64,000 bases of DNA. Origin: an uncultured Oleiphilus sp. (lineage in GTDB: Bacteria > Pseudomonadota > Gammaproteobacteria > Pseudomonadales > Oleiphilaceae). The stretch lies in assembly GCA_913020045.1 (NCBI GenBank), contig CAJWBE010000024.1, positions 1 through 64,000 on the forward strand. The letters run 5' to 3'. The notes under the pieces are model-generated. The model saw only the letters and a program-made list of their open reading frames with translations, was not told the DNA's origin and searched no databases. Positions 54,948-63,914 of this stretch are shown here, piece after piece (position 1 is the stretch's first letter; the number at the start of each line of letters is the position of its first letter). Made by a program: the position numbers and the translations under genes.

Positions 54948-56141
54948 TTGAAAAGCGCCGAACTACCGAATAGAGAAAACGAGCGTTTGGAGGCGCTGAT
55001 TCGATATGAGGTATTAGACTCTGAAGATGAGAAAGTCTTCGATGAGTTAACGCAGCTTGCCAGCGAAATATGTGGCACATCAATTTCATTGATTAGCCTT
55101 GTTGACCAAAACCGGCAATGGTTTAAATCGCGCGTAGGGCTTGCCGCAAAGGAAACCGAACGGAGTATTGCTTTTTGCTCGCATGCCATTCTGCAAGACG
55201 ACGTATTTGAAGTAGAGAATGCACTGGACGATGAACGCTTCCATGACAACCCTTTGGTGACCAACGACCCTAATATTCGCTTTTACGCGGGTGCGCCATT
55301 GGTCACACCAGATGGTTATCGACTTGGAACACTCTGCGTCATTGACGACGAACCGCACACACTTAATGCATTCCAGATTAAAGCGCTAAAAATTCTATCT
55401 AATCAAGTCATCAGCCAGCTTGAAGTTCGGTTAAATGCGCGCCGTTTGGAGCGCATGATGAAAGATAAAGAGAAGCTATATGCAACATTAGCGCATGACC
55501 TAAGGTCACCGTTTAATGGTGTTCTCAATCTTTCAAAAATATTATCGGAACGCGCTGAGCAACTTACCCCCGAGCAAATCGTCAATATTTCAACGGAGAT
55601 ACTCAACTCTTCTGTTTCGCTGTTTCAAACCATGGACGAAATTCTTCAATGGACACAAAACCAGCTGGTTCGCAGCGTAATTGAACTAAAGCCGGAAAAC
55701 CTAAAAGAAGCAGCCGATGAAACGATCGATATGTTTATGGAAAGTGCAAAGGCTAAAAAGGTAAGCATTTCAGTTGATATCGCCCCTGATATTGAAGTAA
55801 TGGCTGACGGCACATTGCTTAAAACAATTTTAAGAAACCTAATTACTAACGCAATTAAATATGCTCCCCTTGCGTCACTTGTTTCCGTGGCAGCATCCGT
55901 GCAAAGCGACCACATCCTGATTTCTGTCAGTGACCAAGGAAAGGGAATCGACGAAACGCTAAAGCGCAGCCTGTTTAAAGAGACCGTCCAAAGTCAGCAG
56001 GGAACAAGGGGCGAGGTGGGTCATGGCTTAGGACTTTCCTTAGCTGGGGATTTCGTTCGTAGGCAAAGTGGTAAGATCTGGATTGATGAAGAGCATGAGC
56101 CAGGAACCCGAATACTTGTCTCATTGTTAGCGCCTGCGTAA
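54948..56141 (+). CDS. Sensor histidine kinase with N-terminal GAF domain
   Basis: This 397-residue soluble protein starts at TTG 54948 with AAGGA upstream. Residues about 18-160 are a GAF domain (LEALIRYEVLDSEDEKVFDELTQLASEICGTSISLISLVDQNRQWFKSRVGL, GTLCVIDDEP). A HisKA domain follows with the phosphorylated H183 in LAHDLRSPFNGVLNLSKIL. The ATPase has an N box (RNLITNAIKYAP), a DQGKGID box and GLGLSLAG. There is no membrane segment and no receiver domain, and no response regulator gene is adjacent, so it is an orphan kinase sensing a cytoplasmic signal. Confidence 0.9.
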   Translation: MKSAELPNRENERLEALIRYEVLDSEDEKVFDELTQLASEICGTSISLISLVDQNRQWFKSRVGLAAKETERSIAFCSHAILQDDVFEVENALDDERFHDNPLVTNDPNIRFYAGAPLVTPDGYRLGTLCVIDDEPHTLNAFQIKALKILSNQVISQLEVRLNARRLERMMKDKEKLYATLAHDLRSPFNGVLNLSKILSERAEQLTPEQIVNISTEILNSSVSLFQTMDEILQWTQNQLVRSVIELKPENLKEAADETIDMFMESAKAKKVSISVDIAPDIEVMADGTLLKTILRNLITNAIKYAPLASLVSVAASVQSDHILISVSDQGKGIDETLKRSLFKETVQSQQGTRGEVGHGLGLSLAGDFVRRQSGKIWIDEEHEPGTRILVSLLAPA

Positions 56142-56310
56142 ACGAGCCATAATCAAGCCCTTCCGCAGCGATCGATGGTTCGTCTATTAAGTCCAAATAC
56201 AATAATCGAATGACGAATTTCTTAAATAATCGCTCATACACCTATATTTACTTTGGCAAACAATGGGTAGAATGCCGAGAAATTAACTAGGAAACGTTGG
56301 AACCGAAACA

Positions 56311-56874
56311 ATGACAGACGAAGACATCAATTATCACAACAACCCTCTACATGGTTTAGGTTTAAAAGCTATGTTGACAGAGTTGGTCGATCATTATGGA
56401 TTCCCGATACTGGACGCTTACCTCAATATCAACTGTTTCAAAACCAACCCTAGCATCGAGTCCAGCGTAAAGTTTCTTAAAAAGACGCAATGGGCGCGTG
56501 AAAAAGTCGAAGTATTGTATCTGTACGAATATAAGAATCTACCTAGAGCATCGTCAGAGCAGTTTGCGTTTTCACCGCGAGACCGAATTATTCCGGAAGG
56601 GCAAGAACCGCGAGAGCCGGCAGAGCTAAGCTTCGAAGATGCTGAGCGTTTGCATCAAAAGCGAGTGCGTAAGGCTGCTGAGCGCGACCGCGATGGCAGC
56701 TCTCGCAAAGGACCAAGTAAAAGTGGCCCATATGGGAACCATGCCAAGCGAAATACACAGGACTCTAATCGAGACCGACCAACAAGTTCTCAGGGTGAGT
56801 CTGCGTCTACGGGAAAAAGTGAGCCAAGCAATAAAGCCGGCAGCCCTGATCCATGGGCCAAGTGGCGAGAGTAA
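56311..56874 (+). CDS. VF530/DUF2132 family protein with basic tail
   Basis: This 187-residue protein begins with a DUF2132 domain (about 8-78; [63 protein letters not shown]), the small DNA-binding-like fold represented by Vibrio fischeri VF530. The rest (about 95-187) is a disordered, highly charged stretch rich in Arg, Lys, Ser and Gly. Most family members are only about 80 residues, so the tail is an unusual extension. Function unknown; nucleic-acid binding is a reasonable inference. Confidence 0.82.
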   Translation: MTDEDINYHNNPLHGLGLKAMLTELVDHYGFPILDAYLNINCFKTNPSIESSVKFLKKTQWAREKVEVLYLYEYKNLPRASSEQFAFSPRDRIIPEGQEPREPAELSFEDAERLHQKRVRKAAERDRDGSSRKGPSKSGPYGNHAKRNTQDSNRDRPTSSQGESASTGKSEPSNKAGSPDPWAKWRE

Positions 56875-57031
56875 TAAAGATTCGGTTTTTAGAGGTTAGT
56901 TTGTTGATCTCTCCAATATAAGAATCAGGACACTGTTTGATTTTTAGCTGGGGGCTTTTAGCAGCAATTGAGTAGTCTTTAACTGCCGGGCAATAAAACC
57001 TTGCACAGCAGTTTTCGCGGAACAGCTTTCG

Positions 57032-57799
57032 TTAACGATACTTAGCGAGAATTTTGGTGATATAGCCTTCTTTGATCAACTCAGATAACGCCCGATCGAA
57101 ATCCTCCTTCGCCACTGATGATGTCTTTGAATAAGCGCATGACAACTCATACTCATCCGCTATCAGCGGGGCAAAAACTAGCTCACTCTCAGGGTCTGCC
57201 GTTTTCATTTGAAAGCTAAGCAAAACACCGAAATCAATTAGTGCATCCAAGCGACCAAGCTTCAATAACAAAACCCCTTTCTCTACACTGTTTACTTTAA
57301 CCGCCTGAACCTTGCCATCCGCAATCATATCCATAATCGCAGCGTGGTATACATAACCGTTATAAACGCCTAAACGCTTGCCTTCTAAATCTTTAAATTC
57401 GTCAATGCTAAAATCGGTACCTTTACGAACTAGCAGGCGATCAGACCCTTTGAATAAGGTTTGCGACCAATAATAATTATCTGGTGAAGTCTTCCACTTT
57501 CTATTCGTTATGCAATCTGCATCGACATAACCTTCTTTTAGATGAAGCTCAATACGAGCGACTGGCAAATCCAAATAATGCGGAGTCAACTTCAATTTGT
57601 TAGCAATCGCGTCACCAATATCTTTGATTAATCCGCCTGAAAGCACATCACCCTCTACAATCGCAAACGGAGGTGTTGCGTCAGTCCAATAGCTAAACGT
57701 AATACCAGGAAGATGTTCGTGACCAAGTTCATCTGCAAAGCCGGACGTGCTGGTAAGTAAAACTAGCGCGACCAAGGCACGCTTAAGTGTGTTCAACAA
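57032..57799 (-). CDS. Periplasmic solute-binding-like protein (SBP_bac_3 family)
   Basis: This 255-residue protein has a signal peptide (about 1-22, ending SGFA) and a type II periplasmic binding fold: ITFSYWTDATPPFAIVEGDVLSGGLIKDIGDAIANKLKL, YNGYVYHAAIMDMIADGKVQAV, LRLGRLDALIDFGVLL-like region. No permease or ATPase gene lies nearby, so it is an orphan SBP-like protein, as often seen in aquatic gammaproteobacteria. The ligand is unknown; an amino acid or polar metabolite is plausible. Confidence 0.85.
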   Translation of the reverse strand: MLNTLKRALVALVLLTSTSGFADELGHEHLPGITFSYWTDATPPFAIVEGDVLSGGLIKDIGDAIANKLKLTPHYLDLPVARIELHLKEGYVDADCITNRKWKTSPDNYYWSQTLFKGSDRLLVRKGTDFSIDEFKDLEGKRLGVYNGYVYHAAIMDMIADGKVQAVKVNSVEKGVLLLKLGRLDALIDFGVLLSFQMKTADPESELVFAPLIADEYELSCAYSKTSSVAKEDFDRALSELIKEGYITKILAKYR

Positions 57800-58214
57800 C
57801 AGATAGTCCTCTTAGATAATTCACCAAGTATCGTACATAAAATAGAATTTGTTAAGCGTAGTAATATGATGAATTATGAACCCATGTTCACTTTTTGATC
57901 GATCAAAAAATTGGTCCTTGAGCCGCGCAACTTAGTTAATTACAGAAGATTGTTGGTCAATGTACTTTCGACTAGGTCTAAAGACTAAGAGCTTGTGGAT
58001 GCCTATTTCTACTCCTCACCGGCAAAGATCAAATCGTTGGGAAAGAGGTACCTTCAGTTGGAAGATACAAAGGTGCGTGCAGAAGCCGAGTGAACCCCAG
58101 AACGTTTGAGCGCACTAACTAAAAAAGCCCTAAACGACCAACTTACAGCAAAGGCTGCGTTTTCAAGTACCACGATTAGCTAGCCAGCATGCTCTCTAAT
58201 TAGAGAGCTGATAT
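57800..58214. other. Intergenic region with two palindromes and a decayed reading frame (415 bp)
   Basis: TTTTTGATCGATCAAAAA (57892-57909) is a perfect 18-bp palindrome upstream of the solute-binding gene. GCTCTCTAATTAGAGAGC (58191-58208) is another, just after the YegD gene stop, and may act as its terminator hairpin (AATT loop, no T-run). A plus-strand frame runs 57989-58183 with a single internal TGA at 58091; it may be a remnant of a gene but is not recognisable. Confidence 0.5.
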
Positions 58215-59567
58215 TTATTCAAAGCAAAGGCTCGCCCAACGTGCTAAGCCCGCGCTAACTGAGCCAAAATAGTCGCCACTAACAAACGGTGTATTGGGTA
58301 ATACCGACTGGATTGCTGCACGAATAATAGGGGAGTGGGCTGACCCACCCGTGACATATACCACGTCAGGCTCGATACCGGCTTGATCGACTGCTTCTTT
58401 GACCAAGGCTTTGATATTTCTTAAGGGGCTCGCAATCGCTTCTTCGATTTCATCCTGCTGCAATTCGACCTGTAACTTTTCTGACAACAGATCAATCGTC
58501 GCCGTGTGCGATACTCGTGAAGATAAACGAATTTTGGACGTTTCAGCTTCTCGAACAATACTATGGCCCAACGTTTTACGGTGGACGCTTATCAAGCGAT
58601 CTAACTTTTCGGGATTCACCGCTTCGCGGCGCAATTCATCCAAAAAGCGAAGATTTTTCTGTGAGTAAAACTCTCTCTGAGCCTGAACATCGTTGATAGC
58701 AATAGGGTCCCAGAATATCGAGGTCGGGACCTGGTTTCCGGAGCGTTTATTCGTCCCCTTGCCAAACTCGGGCATAAAGCGCTTAAACGCGATCGCAATA
58801 TCGATATCGTTTCCGCCTACCATTTTTCCGGAATGAGCTAACAAGGTTTCCTCTCGCTCCAAGCGATTTAAATACTGAGGCCCCATTTTAATTAACGAGC
58901 AATCGGTTGTACCGCCGCCGATATCAACCACCAGAACATTTTTTTCCTCGGTCAGGGTGGACTCATAATCAAGTCCAGCAGCCACCGGTTCAAATTGAAA
59001 CTCAATCGCCTTAAACCCTGCGCGCGCTGCTGCGCGCTGAAGTATATTCTCCGCTTGCTGATTAGACGCCTCGCCACCAAGCCGGTGGAAGTTAATCGGA
59101 CGCCCGATAACCGCTTCTGTGATAGGGCGCTCTAAAAACGCCTCAACGCAGGATTTAACGTTAGACATCATCGCGCAAACGATATCCTCGAAGAATACTA
59201 GCTGCGCTTCGCGCAGGCCCATGGTGCCAAGAAACGATTTTGGCGATTTAATATAATACGTGTATTCGGGATCTTCGAGATAGGCCGCAAGTGCATCCTC
59301 TCCAAAACTAAGGTCTTCGCGCTCAAGGTGAATGCCTTCCGTTCGGTTCGCACTTATCGCATTGCTTAAGAGCTGCTCACCCACATCAGTGGCAGGAGAG
59401 ATATTCATAAAGTGAAACAGGTACTCTGAAACCGATTCTCTCGTGGGTGCGCAAATAGTGGAGGGTATGTAGCGGTTGTCGCCATGTAACGGAATCGATT
59501 CAACCGTACCATTTATCATATGTGACACGGAGCAATTGGCTGTCCCGAAATCAAAACCTATTGTCAT
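58215..59567 (-). CDS. yegD: Hsp70-family chaperone of the YegD type
   Basis: This 450-residue protein has an actin-like ATPase domain with the phosphate-1 motif IGFDFGTANCSVS and the phosphate-2 motif VVDIGGGTTDCSLI. The adenosine motif is VTGGSAHSPIIRAAI. It lacks the C-terminal substrate-binding domain of DnaK, matching YegD, which is a truncated Hsp70 homologue of unclear role. No DnaJ or GrpE gene is nearby. The gene is single. Confidence 0.92.
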   Translation of the reverse strand: MTIGFDFGTANCSVSHMINGTVESIPLHGDNRYIPSTICAPTRESVSEYLFHFMNISPATDVGEQLLSNAISANRTEGIHLEREDLSFGEDALAAYLEDPEYTYYIKSPKSFLGTMGLREAQLVFFEDIVCAMMSNVKSCVEAFLERPITEAVIGRPINFHRLGGEASNQQAENILQRAAARAGFKAIEFQFEPVAAGLDYESTLTEEKNVLVVDIGGGTTDCSLIKMGPQYLNRLEREETLLAHSGKMVGGNDIDIAIAFKRFMPEFGKGTNKRSGNQVPTSIFWDPIAINDVQAQREFYSQKNLRFLDELRREAVNPEKLDRLISVHRKTLGHSIVREAETSKIRLSSRVSHTATIDLLSEKLQVELQQDEIEEAIASPLRNIKALVKEAVDQAGIEPDVVYVTGGSAHSPIIRAAIQSVLPNTPFVSGDYFGSVSAGLARWASLCFE

Positions 59568-59812
59568 GTGAAAAACTCTTGCCTGGAGTGCGATTAAAGT
59601 AATTGATATTAATTGGTTGGTAGCGCTGCTCTATAATGTCCACTCGAAGCCTGAGCACGGCACTTCAATAAACGCAAAGCGTGGAGCAAACCTAACCTAG
59701 GATTTTTAGCGGCGGGATTGTACGATAAAAACAAGCAGCTTTGTTGCGAAGATCAGTAAAAAAATTAGTATTATTCGCTTGGCGTATCAAAACTTCGTTC
59801 TTAATTACCAGC

Positions 59813-61033
59813 TTAGCGTGTTGGTAGATTCTCCATCAAAAACCTAACACCATTACCGCCCATTACTTTACCAATTTGCTCACGTGATAGGCCTTCTTTT
59901 AGCAAGGCATCGGTTAACGTCGCAATTTCTGAAACATCAAATGCCGTTGTAACCGCGCCGTCAAAATCCGTTCCTAGCGAGATATGATTCTCTCCAAGCA
60001 AATCAATACCGTACTTGATGCCTTTTGCGATACCTGAAGGCGAGTCATTACAAATAGCTTCCTTCCAAATACCAACCGCCACGATTCCTCCGTTATCCGC
60101 AATCTGTTTCATTAAGTCATCAGGTATGTTTCGCTCACTGTCGCAATAACCTCGAATCCCCGTATGGCTCACAACCAGCGGACGAGTAGACAGCGCCAGT
60201 ACATCGCGCACGACCTTCTCTGACGAATGCGACACATCAATAATCATATTCAGCTGGTTCATCCGCACAACGACTTGGCGACCGAAGTCACTCAGGCCAG
60301 CTTTGCTATAGCCATGCAACGATCCGCCTAACTCGTTATCAAAAAAGTGTTGCAGCCCAATCATTCGAAAACCTGCGTTATGAAGTTCATCGAGCGCTTC
60401 GATATCGCCCTCTAGCGCGTGGCCACCTTCCGCGCCGACTAATCCTAGTATCAAGTTAGGGTTCTCTACACGATCGGCTAGTCCATTAGCTAACTCAGAA
60501 CGAGTCTTAATTATTCTCAGGCTCTGAGGGTGCTCATTCGCCAGCCGATGCAAGCGCGCGCTCTGGTATAACGCTCGCGCCTTAAGGCTAGTCCAAGTTG
60601 AGGCAGGCCAAGCCTGAACCATGGAGAGTAAGGTGATGTTGTCGCGCGCGTCAGCGTTATTCTCACTAAGATTCATGCCGGCGGGCGCTTTAGTCACGGT
60701 GGTAAACATCTGAACAGCCACATTACCCTCCTGCATCCGAGGCAGGTCCATATGCCCATAGTTCGAGCGTTTTGCTAGATCCCTATCCCAAAGCAACGAA
60801 TCTCCGTGCCAATCCATAATCGTCAATGATTCATGCAGCGCTTGGGCTTCTGCTGATACAAGGTAAGGAGAGTGTGGCTTCACGACGTTCTTTCCCTTTT
60901 CGACAATCGCGGGCGCGAGCAGCCGAACAGCACAAAGACAAACAATGATGATCGCAACAAACACTAGTACGTTACGCCGCGTATTCGAAGCGCTAGTTTG
61001 TGAGTTCTCACTGAATTCGTTCGATGATTTCAT
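59813..61033 (-). CDS. Membrane dipeptidase (peptidase family M19)
   Basis: This 406-residue protein has an N-terminal membrane anchor (about 20-45, VLVFVAIIIVCLCAVRLLAPAIV) that places the enzyme in the periplasm. The M19 fold follows: MDWHGDSLLWDRDLA carries the H-x-D metal ligands. GAEGGHALEGDIEAL supplies the bridging Glu. Further metal-binding His residues are in GLQHFFDN, IIDVSHSS and VVSHTGIRGYCDSERN. M19 enzymes hydrolyse dipeptides, including D-residue substrates and some beta-lactams. It stands alone upstream of the YegD gene on the same strand. Confidence 0.93.
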   Translation of the reverse strand: MKSSNEFSENSQTSASNTRRNVLVFVAIIIVCLCAVRLLAPAIVEKGKNVVKPHSPYLVSAEAQALHESLTIMDWHGDSLLWDRDLAKRSNYGHMDLPRMQEGNVAVQMFTTVTKAPAGMNLSENNADARDNITLLSMVQAWPASTWTSLKARALYQSARLHRLANEHPQSLRIIKTRSELANGLADRVENPNLILGLVGAEGGHALEGDIEALDELHNAGFRMIGLQHFFDNELGGSLHGYSKAGLSDFGRQVVVRMNQLNMIIDVSHSSEKVVRDVLALSTRPLVVSHTGIRGYCDSERNIPDDLMKQIADNGGIVAVGIWKEAICNDSPSGIAKGIKYGIDLLGENHISLGTDFDGAVTTAFDVSEIATLTDALLKEGLSREQIGKVMGGNGVRFLMENLPTR

Positions 61034-61424
61034 AATTCGCTTCCTTTCCCTTTTATTATTCTTGGCATCAAACGCTCGTTAAGCGTATAACGACGAAAAG
61101 TCAGTCTAATTCAGACCTACAAACAAAATATACTACTGCCCGCTAATATAGTCCGTTCCACCCCCAAAGAGTTATCCGAATTATCAAAAGCGATTTAACA
61201 CTTTTGACAACAAAAAAACGAAAACGACCGAATACGCCCTAAGTCAGCCTAATTTGCCTCGCGCCTTGTTCTCCAAGGGATTACGGTTCTTATTCCTCTG
61301 TATTTGAACATTAGCTGGCCATTGGCAGAAAACAGCTAACCCAAGCATACGAGGCAGGAAGTGGTAACAGCAGGACGCACCCAATAGGCCTTCGGGCAAC
61401 AATAAAAATAGTTTGGAGCGAAGA
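61034..61424. other. Intergenic region between divergent M19 and PLA2-like genes (391 bp)
   Basis: It contains the upstream regions of both genes. A minus-strand open frame at 61244-61525 overlaps the PLA2-like gene and lacks coding features. A small GCC-TTCG-GGC tetraloop hairpin lies about 15-25 bases before the PLA2-like start. No clear promoter or operator could be placed. Confidence 0.4.
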
Positions 61425-61817
61425 ATGATTAAAAAAATATCCTTATATCTATCGATGTTTACGCTGGTGATTTTTACCGGTTTTGCGAGCGCAGGGGAAA
61501 AGAACGAAGGCATTACCTGCATCAATAAAGGCAGTAACGTGACCGCGGTTTACGACAAAGGATCAAGCGGCCAGCTTGTCACAAAGAACATTCGTGTCGG
61601 CAATAGCTATAAAGGCGGCAGTTGTATGGGTCGCTGTGGCGGCGGTTGCGGCTGGGGCGCACCAAGTGCTTGGGCAAAAGACTGCTTAGATCACGATATC
61701 TGCATCGTCGATCAAAATGGCCAGAACGGCTTAGCAGCGGATAAGAATTGCGGCGATGAATTTAGGCATGCGGCCGATGACTATACCTTCGGTGTTCTGC
61801 GTGGTTGCCGAGGCTAG
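61425..61817 (+). CDS. Small secreted protein with phospholipase A2-like active-site motif
   Basis: This 130-residue protein starts at ATG 61425 (GGAG at 61415-61418) and has a signal peptide ending ASA at about 23. The mature part has eight Cys (32, 67, 71, 75, 87, 93, 109, 128), so four disulphides are possible. CMGRCGGGCGWG resembles the calcium loop of secreted PLA2, and CLDHDIC (87-93) holds the His-Asp of the CxxHDxC active site, H90-D91. Later Asp118/119 could serve as the dyad partner. Bacterial PLA2-like proteins of this size exist. Enzyme activity is inferred from the motif only. It precedes another secreted-protein gene. Confidence 0.7.
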   Translation: MIKKISLYLSMFTLVIFTGFASAGEKNEGITCINKGSNVTAVYDKGSSGQLVTKNIRVGNSYKGGSCMGRCGGGCGWGAPSAWAKDCLDHDICIVDQNGQNGLAADKNCGDEFRHAADDYTFGVLRGCRG

Positions 61818-61835
61818 TTAGATTGAGTTATTTGA

Positions 61836-61857
61836 AAGCCCGGTTACCCGGGCCTTC
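61836..61857 (+). terminator. Hairpin after the PLA2-like gene
   Basis: GCCCGG-TTAC-CCGGGC (61838-61853) is followed by CTTCTT. It may be a weak terminator or an attenuator before the next gene at 61938. Confidence 0.5.
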
Positions 61858-61937
61858 TTACTTCTCACGATACGACCCTTCGTTGGGTAACCGCAAACAA
61901 AATACACAAGATAAAAACAATAAAAAAAGAGGCCCCC

Positions 61938-62699
61938 ATGCGAATAAGACTTTTTGCCTTGATGCTAACAAGTACCTGTTTATGCTCCGCTAACGCCATC
62001 ACATCAGATGACGCCTTGCTTAGTAATGAATCACCGGTGATTATTAACTCCCTTAGTCATGCTAACGATGACGACTTCAACGAGAGCGAAGAATCAGGAT
62101 TATCAGAGCAGGGCGTGATCAACGCTCGTGACGACAGTTTTCCGATCTACGAGAACAATCAAGCAGAATACGATGCATCAGACGCGATCCAAGGAAATTC
62201 GTTTGAAGCCTCTGACGGCCCCCCAACTGAGGCCAGCCTAAATCAAGGTGTTCGCCAAGCAGAGGAGGGCAACATACAAGAACTGCCAGGCGAAGAGTTT
62301 AAATTTCGGCTCAAAGTAAATCGCTCAAATCACTATAACGTTGAAGGCAAAGCAAAATCAGACATTGGGAAGCTTATGTTCAAGTCGCAGCTCTTGCCAA
62401 GCAACGAAGTAAAGCTATCCCTAAAGTTTAAACAGGGCGACCTGAAAGATAGTGAACTTAAAGCCTACTTCGATCTAGCAAATTTTACGATGGAGTTAGA
62501 TGGCGCCAATGCCGTACTCAACAAGGACCATAAAATCATGATGGATCTCGTATCCCATCACCTACGGCAACGCTTTCAAACCCAGTTTGAAGGCTACGAA
62601 ATCCCCGAGCATGCGCTAATGCTGGTTCAAATGCTGTCTTATTGGTCGACTGCGCCCGAAGGTTTTGTTTACGAAAAAAGGGAAATCGTGAGCCAGTAA
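61938..62699 (+). CDS. Secreted protein of unknown function
   Basis: This 253-residue protein has a signal peptide (about 1-20, SANA) and a strongly acidic, Asn/Ser-rich segment (about 21-110). A C-terminal region (about 115-250) with alternating strands follows (FKFRLKVNRSN, KLMFKSQLL, EVKLSLKFKQGD, TMELDG) and then an amphipathic helical end. No known domain is recognised. AGAGG lies just before the ATG. It follows the PLA2-like gene after a hairpin, so it may be cotranscribed and serve as a partner or carrier protein. This is inference only. Confidence 0.6.
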   Translation: MRIRLFALMLTSTCLCSANAITSDDALLSNESPVIINSLSHANDDDFNESEESGLSEQGVINARDDSFPIYENNQAEYDASDAIQGNSFEASDGPPTEASLNQGVRQAEEGNIQELPGEEFKFRLKVNRSNHYNVEGKAKSDIGKLMFKSQLLPSNEVKLSLKFKQGDLKDSELKAYFDLANFTMELDGANAVLNKDHKIMMDLVSHHLRQRFQTQFEGYEIPEHALMLVQMLSYWSTAPEGFVYEKREIVSQ

Positions 62700-62700
62700 G

Positions 62701-62752
62701 AAACCGGAACAGAAAACCAGAACAGAAGACCAAAACAGAAACCTAGAGCAAG
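62701..62752 (+). repeat. Degenerate ~13-bp tandem repeat after the secreted-protein gene
   Basis: Four imperfect units (AAACCGGAACAG, AAAACCAGAACAG, AAGACCAAAACAG, AAACCTAGAGCAAG) follow the stop codon directly. The reading frame stays open for about 28 codons past the stop, so a C-terminal extension by read-through is possible but unproven. Confidence 0.6.
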
Positions 62753-62794
62753 AAACAGTAGAGATGGTCACTGCTTTGATTAAGTCTAAGTTTT

Positions 62795-63790
62795 TCAGTA
62801 CAGATTTTTCATGTCATTTTTAACGACAGCGCCGATGATTGGCGCCGCAGCCTTACCGAGGACTCCACTCCCGTTCATATGAACTGATAAAGCCTTGGGA
62901 AAGCGCGTCACATGATCAGCTTCAATGTGCTTGTCTTTACGCCATGGAGTCTCGCTGTGGATTGTGTCACTTCGTCGAATAAGGCTTTGGGTGGCTTCAA
63001 TTACAATCCCAAGTTTAGGTCTCTTCCCATTCACCGAACACTTAGACAGTAACTCGGGGTTGGCGGACAAGTAGGCTTTTCCACGCACAGTCATAAAAGC
63101 ATCGCTTCCGGGAATGAGCATCAGCAATTCGATATTCTCATTAGCAATGATGTTTCTCATGCTTACCGCTACTTTATTCCCCGGGCGCTCAGGGATAAAA
63201 AGCTTTCCGCCGCCTAAGTTCCGGACGAATCCTTCATAATCTCCGCGGGGAGACAGCTCCGTTTCGTAGTTTTTGTTTACGGTTTTAATCAATAGATACG
63301 GACATGCTTTAATGAAAGCACTCGCAACGTTTATGGGGGCTGTGTCGAGCCTTCCACTGTCATTCCACAAACCCGCTCTTGCTGCCGCTCTCGCACAATG
63401 CAAGTAAGCGCAGCGGATAGTCAACGTACATGAGCCTGACTTCGTCCTAATTTCACCATTCACGCGCAAACTGTGCCCAACACCCGGTATGAGAAAATAG
63501 AGACTCGCAGCAATGGTGCCAGTTTCAGCGATAGGAGGAATCCGCACCCTTAGGCTCAGTGTGGTTGGGTTCAACACAACGATAGATTGTGTAGCGACGA
63601 CCTGCATCGAAGTGCTGTCATCGCCAAATCCGATCACGGCAAGTCTAGACAAGGAAATTAACTCGAGACAGTAACGGTCTAGTTCAGGCTGTAAACGCTT
63701 ATCCATTATTTTGGGGTATCCGGGAACTAGTTTACGAAGTGCCTGTTCATTGCCGATAATTGGGTCAAACTCAATGTGTCGAGAATCCAT
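62795..63790 (-). CDS. Tandem split-barrel (PPOX/FMN-binding-like) protein
   Basis: This 331-residue protein seems to contain two related split-barrel regions. The first, about 40-140, has LSRLAVIGFGDDSTSMQVV and GTIAASLYFLIPGVGHSLRVNGEIR. The second, about 185-270, has KLFIPERPGNKVAVSMRNIIANENIELLMLIPGSDAFMTVRGKAYL. Both repeat the LIPG-x-V-x-G strand pattern of PPOX-type flavoproteins (MSMEG_1061-like). A linker of about 50 residues separates them. It may bind FMN or F420 or only haem, and the substrate is unknown. It begins with ATG 63788-63790. Confidence 0.75.
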   Translation of the reverse strand: MDSRHIEFDPIIGNEQALRKLVPGYPKIMDKRLQPELDRYCLELISLSRLAVIGFGDDSTSMQVVATQSIVVLNPTTLSLRVRIPPIAETGTIAASLYFLIPGVGHSLRVNGEIRTKSGSCTLTIRCAYLHCARAAARAGLWNDSGRLDTAPINVASAFIKACPYLLIKTVNKNYETELSPRGDYEGFVRNLGGGKLFIPERPGNKVAVSMRNIIANENIELLMLIPGSDAFMTVRGKAYLSANPELLSKCSVNGKRPKLGIVIEATQSLIRRSDTIHSETPWRKDKHIEADHVTRFPKALSVHMNGSGVLGKAAAPIIGAVVKNDMKNLY

Positions 63791-63914
63791 CTGTCATAAG
63801 CCTTAGTGTTGTCTCGTGAATAGTGAGAAAACTATATCCGGATCTACTAAGGTAAGGCTTCGCATTTGGGTGCAAGGTATTGGCATTCAGTTTCAATTTT
63901 AGGACACGAACAAA

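Noticed and set aside
61244-61525. 93-residue minus-strand frame upstream of the PLA2-like gene.
   Set aside because: It overlaps the signal-peptide region of the plus-strand gene, which has a good ribosome-binding site and secreted-protein features; the minus frame has none.
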